Shown here: positions 1 through 6,786 of the stretch, in pieces
Position numbering within the stretch: position 1 is the first letter of the stretch
Layout of the letters: every line of letters begins with the position of its first letter
NCBI GenBank assembly: GCA_023396465.1
Contig: JAEWWF010000302.1
Coordinates: 1-7,956, forward strand
Origin: Pseudomonadota bacterium
Lineage (GTDB): Bacteria > Pseudomonadota > Alphaproteobacteria > Rhodospirillales > Rhodospirillaceae
Length of the DNA stretch: 7,956 nt
Direction: 5' to 3'
Position numbers and translations under genes: made by a program
The notes under the pieces: generated by a model
Told to the model about the DNA's origin: nothing
Seen by the model: the letters and a program-made list of their open reading frames with translations, nothing else
The model's database searches: none

Positions 1-70
1 CGCAGGGACACGCGCACGGTCGCCGATCAACGAGCGGCCGGCGACGGGACAAGGGGGAACCACAAGCCAG

Positions 71-85
71 GGACCGCGACGGTCC
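71..85. repeat. Short perfect inverted repeat upstream of the response regulator gene
   Basis: GGACCG and CGGTCC flank a 3-base CGA centre, giving a perfect 6-bp inverted repeat. It ends 23 bases before the ATG of the response regulator and just before its ribosome binding site. It could be a protein-binding site, for example for autoregulation, or a small hairpin in the mRNA leader. In DNA this GC-rich, a 6-bp repeat can also arise by chance. No convincing -35/-10 pair is visible in bases 1-108, and no gene end is recognised there. Confidence 0.3.
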
Positions 86-108
86 ACAGGGAGAGTACGG
101 AGCAACCG

Positions 109-786
109 ATGACCCGTTTCCTCATCGCCGATGACCACCCGCTGTACCGCGAGGCGCTGGTACACGTTCTCGGTCGCGCCTTCGACGATGCCTGCTGCCA
201 GGAAGTGGCCAGTCTGGCCGATGCCCTGGCGGCGGTGGATGCGGCCGAGGCGGACCCCTTCGACGTCATCCTGCTCGACCTGTTCCTGCCCGGCGCCGAG
301 GGCTTTTCCGGCCTGGCCGCCATGCGCACGCGGGCGCCCGACGTGCCGGTGGTGATCGTCTCGGCGTCGGAACGGGGGGAGGCGGTGCGGCAGGCCATGA
401 CCCTGGGCGCCGCCGGCTACCTGCCCAAGTCCTCCACCGCCGCCATCACCGAACAGGCGATCCGGCTGGTGCTGTCGGGCGGCTGCTACCTGCCGCGCCA
501 GGCCATGCTGGAGGATCTGGCGGCGCCGTCCTCCGCTGCGGTCGTTGGCTGCGGCGGCTCGGCGGTGGATGCGGCGGCGGCCTCGGCCAGCCTGACGCGG
601 CGGCAGGCGATGGTGCTGGAGAAGCTGGCCGAGGGCCTGTCCAACAAGGAAATCGCCCGCGCCCTCGACATCACCGAGATCACGGTGAAGGCGCATATCT
701 CCGCCATCCTGCGCAAGTTCGGCGTCACCACCCGCGCCCAGGCCATCGTCGCCGCCAACCGGGCGCTGGCGGTGTCGGAGCGGTAA
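109..786 (+). CDS. NarL/LuxR-family two-component response regulator
   Basis: This 225-residue protein has the length and two-domain plan of the NarL/FixJ-like response regulators. The N-terminal receiver domain (about 2-120) shows the acidic pair D8-D9, the phospho-acceptor D57 in VILLDLFLPG, S85 in the Thr/Ser position and the conserved K107 in YLPKS. An alanine-rich linker (about 138-160) leads to a LuxR-type helix-turn-helix (about 161-218) with the hallmark LTRRQ...L..GLSNKEIA and ITVKAHISAILRKFGV motifs. By family knowledge it is a cytoplasmic DNA-binding protein activated by phosphorylation from a sensor kinase. The ATG at 109 is preceded by GGAG at 99-102 with 6-base spacing. No histidine kinase is visible nearby, so the signal and the target genes are unknown. 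It converges on rbsK with 2 bases between stop codons and is probably not functionally tied to the ribose operon. Confidence 0.93.
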   Translation: MTRFLIADDHPLYREALVHVLGRAFDDACCQEVASLADALAAVDAAEADPFDVILLDLFLPGAEGFSGLAAMRTRAPDVPVVIVSASERGEAVRQAMTLGAAGYLPKSSTAAITEQAIRLVLSGGCYLPRQAMLEDLAAPSSAAVVGCGGSAVDAAAASASLTRRQAMVLEKLAEGLSNKEIARALDITEITVKAHISAILRKFGVTTRAQAIVAANRALAVSER

Positions 787-788
787 CG

Positions 789-1715
789 TCAGCCGGCGCC
801 GGCAGCCAGCAGGGCTTCCACTTCGGCCAGCAGCGGGGCGGCATCCGAGGCGCCGCGTCGGGTGGTGGCGAGGCCGCCGCAGGCGGAGGCGAAGCGCACC
901 GCATCGGGCAGGGCATCGCCGCGCGCCAGGGCATAGGCCAGCCCGCCGTTGAAGCAGTCGCCGGCCGCCACGGTGTCGATGGCCTTGACCGGGAACACCG
1001 GCACATGCCCTTCGCCGGCCGCCGAGCGCCAGTAGACGCCGCCGGCGCCCATCTTCACCAGGGCGATGGGCAGGCCGCGCTCGGTCATGGCGGCGGCGGC
1101 GCGGGCGGCGGAGGCGATGTCGGTCGGGCGGATTCCGACCAGGGCCTCGGTCTCGGTCTCGTTCGGGGTCATGCAGTCGACCGTCCGCCACACCGCTTCG
1201 GGCAGCGGTTCGGCCGGCGCCGGGGCGGGGTCGAGGATGACCATGCCTCCGCCGGCCCGCACCTGCCGCGCCGCCTCCAGCGCCGCGTCGAGCGGCACTT
1301 CCAGTTGCAGCAGCAGCACCTTGGCCTCGGCCAGCAGCGCCGCCTGACGGGCGACGTCGGTGTGGCCGACCGCCATGTTGGCGCCGCCGATGACGGTGAT
1401 GCAGTTTTCCGCCCGCGCATCGACGCCGATGACGGCGATGCCGGTCAGGTGGTCGGGGTCGGCGTAAAGGTGGCTGGTGGCGACGCCGAAATGGGCCAGC
1501 CGCTGCCGCGCCAGGGTGCCGAAGGTGTCGACGCCGGTGCGCCCGGCCAGTTCCACATGACCGCCGAGGCGCGCCACCGCCACCGCCTGGTTGGCGCCCT
1601 TGCCACCGAGGCCGATGGAATAGCTGTCGCCGTGGACCGTCTCGCCGGGGCGCGGCAGGCGGGGTGAATAGGCGGTGACGTCGACGTTGGTGCTGCCGAA
1701 GACGACGATGGTCAT
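789..1715 (-). CDS. rbsK: Ribokinase (PfkB family)
   Basis: The enzyme phosphorylates D-ribose with ATP to D-ribose-5-phosphate in the cytoplasm, feeding the pentose phosphate pathway and nucleotide synthesis. The 308 residues match the usual ribokinase length. Visible motifs are the N-terminal FGSTNVDV start, the sugar-binding GGKGANQA (residues 37-44), PNETE at 184-188, and the PfkB signature DTVAAGDCFNGGL (247-259) with D253 as the expected catalytic base inside the anion hole AAGD. It is the last gene of the ribose operon. Its ATG (complement of 1713-1715) overlaps the rbsR stop in an ATGA, a 4-base overlap that suggests translational coupling. The last sense codons form the palindrome GCCGGCGCCGGC. 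The context of transporter, RbsR and RbsD makes ribose the likely substrate rather than another sugar handled by PfkB kinases. Confidence 0.96.
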   Translation of the reverse strand: MTIVVFGSTNVDVTAYSPRLPRPGETVHGDSYSIGLGGKGANQAVAVARLGGHVELAGRTGVDTFGTLARQRLAHFGVATSHLYADPDHLTGIAVIGVDARAENCITVIGGANMAVGHTDVARQAALLAEAKVLLLQLEVPLDAALEAARQVRAGGGMVILDPAPAPAEPLPEAVWRTVDCMTPNETETEALVGIRPTDIASAARAAAAMTERGLPIALVKMGAGGVYWRSAAGEGHVPVFPVKAIDTVAAGDCFNGGLAYALARGDALPDAVRFASACGGLATTRRGASDAAPLLAEVEALLAAGAG

Positions 1716-2731
1716 GATGTCCTCCCGCGCGGGCGGCCGACGGACCGGCGCTCGACCAGCCGCGGCCTGAGCTTGAGGACGCGCGGCAGCGGCGCGCCGC
1801 CGTCCAGGTGGTCGATCAGCACGGCGGCGGCGCGGGCGCCCAACTCCGGCACCGGCTGGTGAATGGTGGTCAGCGGCGGCGCCATGAAGGCGGCCAGCTC
1901 GACATCGTCATAGCCCATCACCGACACGTCGTCGGGCACCACCAGGCCGCGCTCGTGGGCGGCGCACAGGGCGCCCATGGCCATCATGTCGTTGAAGCAG
2001 AACACCGCCTCCGGCCGTTCCGCCGCCGGGCGGTCGAGCAGCCGCGCCATGGCGGCGCTGCCGCCGGCGACGGTGAGGTCGGCGGTTTCCATCATGGCGG
2101 GCGGCAGCGGCACGTCGGCGGCATCCAGCCCGGCCATGAAGCCGGCCAGACGCTCCGCCGAGCGCGGGTGGCGCTGCGGCCCGGTGATGCAGGCGATGCG
2201 GCGGAACCCGCATTCGGCCAGATGGCGGGCGGCCAGGGCGCCGCCGGCGAAACTGTCGTCGGAAATGACCGTGGCGGCGCCCGCTTCCTCGGCATCCAGC
2301 ACCACCGTCGGCACCTCGGCGGCGGCGGCCAGTTCGGCGGCGAGGCCCGGCTGCTGGTTGGCGGTCAGCACCACCAGGGCGTCGATGCGCTTCATGCGCA
2401 GGGTGGCGAGGTAGGCGACCTGCTTGTCGCGGTCGTCCTCGGTATTGCACAGCACCAGGCTGTAGCCACGGGCGAAACAGGCCGCCTCCACACTGTGGAT
2501 GAGGGCGGCGAAGAACGGGTTGGTGGACGACGTGACCACCATGCCGATGCTCTGGGTGCGGTTGCCCTTCAGCGCCCGCGCCACGCCGCTCGGGGCATAG
2601 CCCAGGCGGTCGATGACGGCATGCACCCGCTCCGCCGTCTCGGGCGCCACGAAGCGGGTGCCGTTGATGACGTGGGAGACCGTGCTGACGGAGACCTGGG
2701 CCTCCCGCGCGACGTCCTTGATGGTGGCCAT
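1712..2731 (-). CDS. rbsR: Ribose operon repressor, LacI family
   Basis: This 339-residue LacI/GalR-family regulator is encoded inside the operon it probably controls. The N-terminal helix-turn-helix (about 3-25: IKDVAREAQVSVSTVSHVIN) and hinge (about 45-57, YAPSGVARALKGN) are very close to those of E. coli RbsR and PurR as I recall them. The rest (about 60-330) is a periplasmic-binding-protein-like effector domain with family segments such as STNPFF, RGYSLVLCNTE, RIACITGP and the C-terminal GYDDVELAAFMAPPLTTIHQP, which fits RbsR best. By family knowledge it binds a CG-centred palindrome and releases it when ribose or a ribose phosphate binds. Its likely sites are the twin AAACGTTT operators in front of rbsD. 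The ATG at 2731 gives the canonical MATIKDVA start, with AGGA about 10 bases upstream. It overlaps rbsK by 4 bases. A purine-type regulator is the less likely alternative. Confidence 0.93.
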   Translation of the reverse strand: MATIKDVAREAQVSVSTVSHVINGTRFVAPETAERVHAVIDRLGYAPSGVARALKGNRTQSIGMVVTSSTNPFFAALIHSVEAACFARGYSLVLCNTEDDRDKQVAYLATLRMKRIDALVVLTANQQPGLAAELAAAAEVPTVVLDAEEAGAATVISDDSFAGGALAARHLAECGFRRIACITGPQRHPRSAERLAGFMAGLDAADVPLPPAMMETADLTVAGGSAAMARLLDRPAAERPEAVFCFNDMMAMGALCAAHERGLVVPDDVSVMGYDDVELAAFMAPPLTTIHQPVPELGARAAAVLIDHLDGGAPLPRVLKLRPRLVERRSVGRPRGRTS

Positions 2732-2759
2732 GGCCGCGGTCCTGCGGGGTGAGGGAGGG

Positions 2760-2792
2760 GGCGCGGGCGGCAGGGATGCCGCCGCCCGCGCC
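2760..2792 (-). promoter_or_regulatory. Strong intergenic hairpin between rbsB and rbsR
   Basis: Positions 2760-2771 and 2781-2792 are perfectly complementary, giving a 12-bp all-G/C stem with a 9-base loop. It lies 13 bases after the rbsB stop and fills most of the 74-base rbsB-rbsR gap. No T tract follows on the - strand, where the sequence continues C-rich, so it is not a standard intrinsic terminator. A likely role, by analogy with hairpins after binding-protein genes in other sugar ABC operons, is to protect the 3' end of the rbsDACB message or to reduce read-through into rbsRK. The structure is seen directly; the role is inference. Confidence 0.6.
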
Positions 2793-2805
2793 GGGCACGC
2801 TGCTT

Positions 2806-3687
2806 TTACTTCTGAATGACCTTGAGGGGAACCGGGGTGTAGTCCGGCACCGCCTCGCCCTTGACGACCTTGGCGGCGGTCTCGACGCCCATCTCGCCGA
2901 TCATCGCCGCCTGCTGGGCGACGGTGGCGACCATGGTGCCGTTGTTGACGGCGGCGACGCCGTCGTCGGTACCGTCGAAGCCGACCACCTTGATGTTGCG
3001 GCCGGACGCCTGGATGGCCTTCAGGGCGCCGAGCGCCATTTCGTCGTTATGGGCGAACACCGCCTGCACGTCGCGCTGCGCCTGGAGGATGTTTTCCATC
3101 ACGTTCAGGCCCTTGGTGCGGTCGAAGTCGGCCGGCTGGCTGGCGACAACCTTGATGCCCGCTTGCGCGTCGACGATGTTGTGGAAGCCCTGGCCACGGT
3201 CGCGCGCCGCCGAGGTGCCGGGCACGCCCTGCAGTTCCACCACGTTGCCGCTGCCGCCCAGCAGCTCGACGATCAGCGTGCCGGCCATCTCGCCGCCGGC
3301 CACGTTGTCGGAGGCGATATGGCTTGCCACCTCGCCGCCGTTGGCGGCGCGGTCGAGCGTCACCACCGGCACCTTGGCGCGGTTGGCGGCGCGCACGGCC
3401 GAGCGCACGGCGTCGGAATCGGTCGGGTTGATGAGCAGCACGCTCACCTTCTTGTTCACCACGTCCTCGACGTTCGCCAGTTCCTTGGCGGGGTCGTTCT
3501 GGCTGTCGAGCACCAGCAGCTCGTAGCCCAGTTCCTTCGCCTTGGCGGCGGCGCCGTCCTTCAGGGTGACGAAGAACGGGTTGTTGAGGGTGGAGACCAC
3601 CAGGGCCATCTTCTCGGCCGCCTGGGCCGTCATGGTCGAGCCGAGGAGAGCCACGGCCGCCACGGCCATCGTCAAAGCCTTGCGCAT
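2806..3687 (-). CDS. rbsB: D-ribose ABC transporter, periplasmic ribose-binding protein
   Basis: This is the ribose receptor of the Rbs ABC importer. It has 293 residues, a normal length. Residues 1-23 form a Sec signal peptide (MRK, hydrophobic core, then TAQA with likely cleavage between A23 and A24). The mature protein follows E. coli RbsB closely: the ligand-contact segments STLNNPFF, LLINPTDSDA, TLDRAA, GTSAARDRG, QPADFDRTKGLNVM, NDEMALGAL, VGFDGTDDG and VAQQ are all present, so ribose specificity is well supported. The ATG at 3687 is chosen because it begins the signal peptide and follows a purine-rich AAGGTAGG. The same frame stays open far upstream only because it shadows rbsC and rbsA. 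It sits 50 bases after rbsC in a comparatively AT-rich spacer, and a strong hairpin follows its stop, an arrangement common where the binding protein is needed in excess over the membrane parts. Confidence 0.97.
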   Translation of the reverse strand: MRKALTMAVAAVALLGSTMTAQAAEKMALVVSTLNNPFFVTLKDGAAAKAKELGYELLVLDSQNDPAKELANVEDVVNKKVSVLLINPTDSDAVRSAVRAANRAKVPVVTLDRAANGGEVASHIASDNVAGGEMAGTLIVELLGGSGNVVELQGVPGTSAARDRGQGFHNIVDAQAGIKVVASQPADFDRTKGLNVMENILQAQRDVQAVFAHNDEMALGALKAIQASGRNIKVVGFDGTDDGVAAVNNGTMVATVAQQAAMIGEMGVETAAKVVKGEAVPDYTPVPLKVIQK

Positions 3688-3737
3688 GATGACACCTACC
3701 TTTCCCGGTTTCTGTTCTGGTTGATGCTTGGACTGTT

Positions 3738-4745
3738 TCACGCTGCCTTCTTGCCGCGGCTGTCGACCAGCACGGCAAGCAGGATGACGGCGCCCTTGGC
3801 GATCATCTGGTAGTAGGACGAGACCTCCATCAGATTGAGCGCATTGTTGAGGACGCCGATGATCAGGGCACCGACCAGGGTGCCGAAGATGTGCCCGCGC
3901 CCGCCCATCAGGCTGGTGCCGCCCAGCACCACGGCGGCGATGGCATCCAGCTCGTAGGCGGTGCCGGCGGTGGGCTGGGCGCTTTCCAGGCGGGCGGTGA
4001 GGATGATGCCGGCCAGCGCCGCCAGCAGGCCGGAAACGGCATAGACGGCGATCTTCAGGCCGGTGATGTTGATGCCGGCCAGCCGCGCCACCTGCTCGTT
4101 GCCGCCGACGGCATAGACGTAGCGGCCGAAGCGCATGTGCGACAGCACGAACCAGCAGACGATGAACACCAGCGCCGCCAGCACCACCGGCACCGGCACG
4201 CCCAGCACGTACTCGCCGCCGATGGCCCAGAAGCCGTCCGCCGCCTGGCCGTCGATGGTGCCGATGGGGCGGCCGTCGGTATAGACCAGGGTGGCGCCGC
4301 GCAGCACCGTCATGCTGACCAGGGTGGCGATGAACGGCTGCACCCCGCCGACCGCGATGACGGCACCATTGGCGGCGCCGAGCGCGGCGCCCAGCGCCAG
4401 GGTCGCCGGCAGGGCGATCCACAGGTTGGCGTCGGCGGCGACCAGGCTGGCGCAGACGGCGCCGGTGAAGGCGAGCACCGAGCCCACCGAGAGGTCGATG
4501 CCAGCGGTGAGGATGACGAAGGTCATGCCCACCGCGATGATGGCGTTGATGGAGGTCTGGCGCAGGATGTTCAGCAGGTTGTCGACGGTCAGGAAGCTCG
4601 GGCTGAACAGCGACACCACCACCATCAGCAGCACCAGGCCGACCAGCGACTTGTTGGCGGCCAGGAACCGCAGCACCGGGTTGCCCTGGGCGGCGGGCGG
4701 AAGGGTGCGGCGCGCGTCGGTGCGGGGAGGGGAGGGATTGGTCAT
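3738..4745 (-). CDS. rbsC: D-ribose ABC transporter, permease subunit
   Basis: This is the inner-membrane channel subunit of the ribose importer, thought to work as a homodimer with RbsA and RbsB. The 335-residue protein starts with a proline/arginine-rich cytoplasmic tail (1-30) and then runs through a series of hydrophobic segments beginning LVGLVLLMVVVSLF (about 34-47). Family marks are AGIDLSVGS (81-89), typical of the RbsC/XylH/AraH type of sugar permease, and the ATPase-contact region ELDAIAAVVLGGTSLMGGRG (265-284) near the C terminus. The start at 4745 lies 15 bases after the rbsA stop and is preceded by GGAAGGA, so rbsA and rbsC are tightly coupled. The closely related permeases for other pentoses look similar; the neighbouring rbsB, rbsD and rbsK decide the ribose assignment. 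Confidence 0.96.
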   Translation of the reverse strand: MTNPSPPRTDARRTLPPAAQGNPVLRFLAANKSLVGLVLLMVVVSLFSPSFLTVDNLLNILRQTSINAIIAVGMTFVILTAGIDLSVGSVLAFTGAVCASLVAADANLWIALPATLALGAALGAANGAVIAVGGVQPFIATLVSMTVLRGATLVYTDGRPIGTIDGQAADGFWAIGGEYVLGVPVPVVLAALVFIVCWFVLSHMRFGRYVYAVGGNEQVARLAGINITGLKIAVYAVSGLLAALAGIILTARLESAQPTAGTAYELDAIAAVVLGGTSLMGGRGHIFGTLVGALIIGVLNNALNLMEVSSYYQMIAKGAVILLAVLVDSRGKKAA

Positions 4746-4760
4746 GGCGGTGGTCCTTCC

Positions 4761-6248
4761 TCAGGCGACGGCGCGTTCGAGGATGCTTTCCTGCGTCGCC
4801 TCGCCGCGCGAGAAGGCGCCGGTGACGCGACCGTGGGACAGCACCAGGATGCGGTCCGACAGGCCCAGCAGCTCCGGCATGTCCGACGACATCAGCAGCA
4901 CGCACAGGCCCTGTTCCTTCAACTGGTTGATCAGGCTGTAGATTTCGCGGCGGGCGCCGACGTCGACGCCGCGCGTCGGCTCGTCCAGGATGACCACCTT
5001 GGGCTCCGCCAGCAGCGACTTGGCCAGCGACACCTTTTGTTGGTTGCCGCCCGACAGGGTTTGCACGGCGGCATCCATGTCCGGCGCCTTGACCGCGAAC
5101 AGCCGCATGTACTCGGCGACCGCCGACTGTTCCCGGTCGCCGTCCACCACGCCGGCGCGGGTCAGGCGGCCGAGGCAGCCGAGCGCCATGTTGAAGCGGA
5201 TGGACAGCGGCTGGATCAGGCCGTCGGCCTTGCGGTCCTCGGTGACATAGGCGATGCCGTGGCTGACGCCGTCGCGCGGGCTGCGCAGGCGGACGGGCGC
5301 GCCATCCAGCCGCAGGCTGCCGCCCCAGATGGGGTTGGCGCCGTAGATGGCGCGGGCAAGTTCGGTGCGGCCAGCGCCCATCAGCCCGGCAAAGCCCACC
5401 ACCTCGCCAGCGCGGGCGTCGAAGGTGGCGCCTTCCACCCCTTCGGCGGTCAGGTTTTCCACCTGCAACCGCACCGGGCCGGGCTTGACAGCGGTATAGG
5501 GGTACTGGTCGGTGATGCTGCGGCCGACCATGTGGTGGATCAGCTCCGCCTCGCTCAGGCTGGCGACCGGGCCGGTGAAGGTCATGCCGCCGTCGCGCAG
5601 CACCGTCACGTCGTCGCACTGGGAGAAGATTTCGCCCAGGCGGTGGGAGATGTAGATGATGGCCTTGCCCTCGGCCTTCAGGCCGCGGATGGCATCGAAC
5701 AGGATATGGGTTTCGACGTCGGTGAGGGCGTCGGTCGGCTCGTCCATGATGATGACGGCGGCATCCAGCGACAGCGCCTTGGCGATCTCCACCATCTGCT
5801 GCGCGCCGACGCCCAGGCGGCCCACCGGCCATGACGGGTCGATGTGGTCCTGCTTCAGGCGGTGCAGCAGGGCGCGGGCGCGCTCGTGCATGGTGCGCCA
5901 GTCGATGGTGCCGAGGCGGGTGCGCGGCTCGCGGCCGAGGAACATGTTCTCCGCCACCGACAGGCCGGGCAGCAGGTTCAGTTCCTGGTGGATGATGGCG
6001 ATGCCGGCGTCCATGGCCTGGCGCGGCGTGGTGAAGCGCACCGGCTGGCCCTTGAAGCGGATCTCGCCGCCCTCGTCGGGATGGTAGATGCCGGTGACGA
6101 TCTTCATCAGCGTCGACTTGCCGGCGCCGTTCTCGCCCACCAGCGCCAGCACGCGGCCGGGCAGGGCGATCAGATCGACCTTGTCCAGTACCCTTACCGG
6201 GCCGAAGGTTTTTGAAATGCCGTGAAGTTCAAGGAGCGGCGCCGTCAT
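4761..6248 (-). CDS. rbsA: D-ribose ABC transporter, tandem ATP-binding subunit
   Basis: This cytoplasmic ATPase drives ribose import. The 495 residues hold two fused nucleotide-binding domains, as expected for sugar importers of this class. Domain 1 has Walker A GENGAGKST (38-46), Q-loop Q88, a weak signature LGVGAQQ (145-151), Walker B IIMDEPTDAL (D169, E170) and switch histidine H202. Domain 2 has a degenerate Walker A, GLMGAGRTEL, with R294 in place of the lysine, a canonical signature LSGGNQQ (398-404), Walker B VILDEPTRGVD (D422, E423) and serine instead of the switch histidine in LMSSDMPE. This asymmetry is normal for RbsA/MglA/XylG proteins and implies one main hydrolytic site. The IIMDEPTDALTD stretch favours RbsA over relatives. 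The ATG at 6248 has GGAGG upstream and lies 46 bases after rbsD. Confidence 0.97.
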   Translation of the reverse strand: MTAPLLELHGISKTFGPVRVLDKVDLIALPGRVLALVGENGAGKSTLMKIVTGIYHPDEGGEIRFKGQPVRFTTPRQAMDAGIAIIHQELNLLPGLSVAENMFLGREPRTRLGTIDWRTMHERARALLHRLKQDHIDPSWPVGRLGVGAQQMVEIAKALSLDAAVIIMDEPTDALTDVETHILFDAIRGLKAEGKAIIYISHRLGEIFSQCDDVTVLRDGGMTFTGPVASLSEAELIHHMVGRSITDQYPYTAVKPGPVRLQVENLTAEGVEGATFDARAGEVVGFAGLMGAGRTELARAIYGANPIWGGSLRLDGAPVRLRSPRDGVSHGIAYVTEDRKADGLIQPLSIRFNMALGCLGRLTRAGVVDGDREQSAVAEYMRLFAVKAPDMDAAVQTLSGGNQQKVSLAKSLLAEPKVVILDEPTRGVDVGARREIYSLINQLKEQGLCVLLMSSDMPELLGLSDRILVLSHGRVTGAFSRGEATQESILERAVA

Positions 6249-6294
6249 GGCCGGCCTCCGTGATGGGACGACGGGATACTCCGACCACGATGGA

Positions 6295-6714
6295 TCAGAA
6301 GGTCACGCCGGCATAGAGGATGATGTTGGCGTAAGGGGTGCATTCGCCGGTTCGCACCACGGCGCGGGCCGAGGTTGTCGCCCGCTTGAAGTCCTCGTGG
6401 CTGACCCGGTCGATGGTGATGGGGCGTCCCTGCTCCTCACCCAGCCGCTCGATGGCGGCGATGAGCTGGGGATAGAGGTCGCGGCCGGCGTGCTGGAATT
6501 CACCGGCGATCAGGACGCGCTCGACCTGAAGTTCCCCAGTGACGGCATCCAGCACCTGGAGGAACGAGGGCACGCCGGGGGAAACCGCCACGTCGATGCG
6601 CTCCGGGCCCTCGGGGATGGGCAGCCCGGCATCGCAAACGACAAGACCGTCCGTATGCCCCATGGACGCGATCACATGGGACACCGCGGGGTGGAGAAGG
6701 CCGGTCTTCTTCAT
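6295..6714 (-). CDS. rbsD: D-ribose pyranase
   Basis: RbsD speeds the interconversion of beta-pyranose and beta-furanose ribose in the cytoplasm, so that imported ribose reaches RbsK in the form it uses. The 139 residues equal the E. coli length and align end to end with it from memory. GHTD carries the catalytic H20, D28 lies in VVCDAGLPIP, H106 in RVSHEDFK, and the C terminus is GECTPYANIILYAGVTF with Y128 and N130 in the substrate site. The frame is open further upstream, but the ATG at 6714 is chosen because it gives the canonical MKK start and has GGGAGGAAA 7 bases ahead. It is the first gene of the operon, directly behind the operator and promoter region, as in the E. coli rbsD-first arrangement. 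Confidence 0.96.
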   Translation of the reverse strand: MKKTGLLHPAVSHVIASMGHTDGLVVCDAGLPIPEGPERIDVAVSPGVPSFLQVLDAVTGELQVERVLIAGEFQHAGRDLYPQLIAAIERLGEEQGRPITIDRVSHEDFKRATTSARAVVRTGECTPYANIILYAGVTF

Positions 6715-6747
6715 GGTGGTTTCCTCCCGGCGAGACCTACAGTCGTG

Positions 6748-6776
6748 AAAATGCCACCGCGCAAACGTTTGCGCAA
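6748..6776 (-). promoter_or_regulatory. Candidate promoter of the rbs operon
   Basis: On the - strand, TTGCGC (complement of 6771-6776) and CATTTT (complement of 6748-6753) are separated by 17 bases, the ideal sigma-70 spacing. Each box matches the consensus at only 3 of 6 positions. The -10 end lies about 33 bases ahead of the rbsD start, and the operators cover the -35 box and spacer, which would suit simple repression. The boxes are weak and the placement is inferred. Confidence 0.4.
6759..6774. promoter_or_regulatory. Operator 1, probable RbsR binding site
   Basis: GCGCAAACGTTTGCGC is a perfect 16-bp palindrome with the central CG step typical of LacI/GalR-family operators. Its AAACGTTT core equals the core of the E. 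coli RbsR and PurR sites. It lies in the divergent region ahead of rbsD, and the operon encodes a matching LacI-family protein with an RbsR/PurR-like recognition helix. Confidence 0.82.
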
Positions 6777-6786
6777 ACGTTTTCGT
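6771..6786. promoter_or_regulatory. Operator 2, overlapping probable RbsR binding site
   Basis: GCGCAAACGTTTTCGT repeats the core of operator 1 with its centre exactly 12 bases further from rbsD, and the two 16-bp sites share the GCGC at 6771-6774. It is an imperfect palindrome and differs from the E. coli PurR box consensus, as I recall it, at one base. Together the two sites create a perfect 20-bp palindrome at 6763-6782. Confidence 0.7.

Noticed and set aside
281..295. Possible programmed elements or small genes inside the response regulator, suggested by overlapping open frames
   Set aside because: The alternative frames (131-355 + and 486-758 -) give arginine, serine and proline-rich peptides without any motif and are shadows of the regulator gene.
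792..803. GCCGGCGCCGGC palindrome as a bidirectional terminator between the two converging genes
   Set aside because: It encodes the last Ala-Gly-Ala-Gly of RbsK and has no T tract on either side. GC-rich coding sequence easily produces such palindromes.
2806..5832. 1008-codon open frame on the - strand suggesting a giant fusion protein
   Set aside because: Only its last 293 codons (RbsB) are real. The rest is an out-of-frame reading of rbsA and rbsC with arginine/proline/glycine-rich junk, and RbsB begins with its own signal peptide.
3891..5834. 647-codon open frame on the + strand, antisense to rbsA and rbsC
   Set aside because: Its product is a low-complexity mix of H, Q, G, D and R, typical of the frame opposite a GC-rich gene. 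The opposite strand holds clear RbsA and RbsC.
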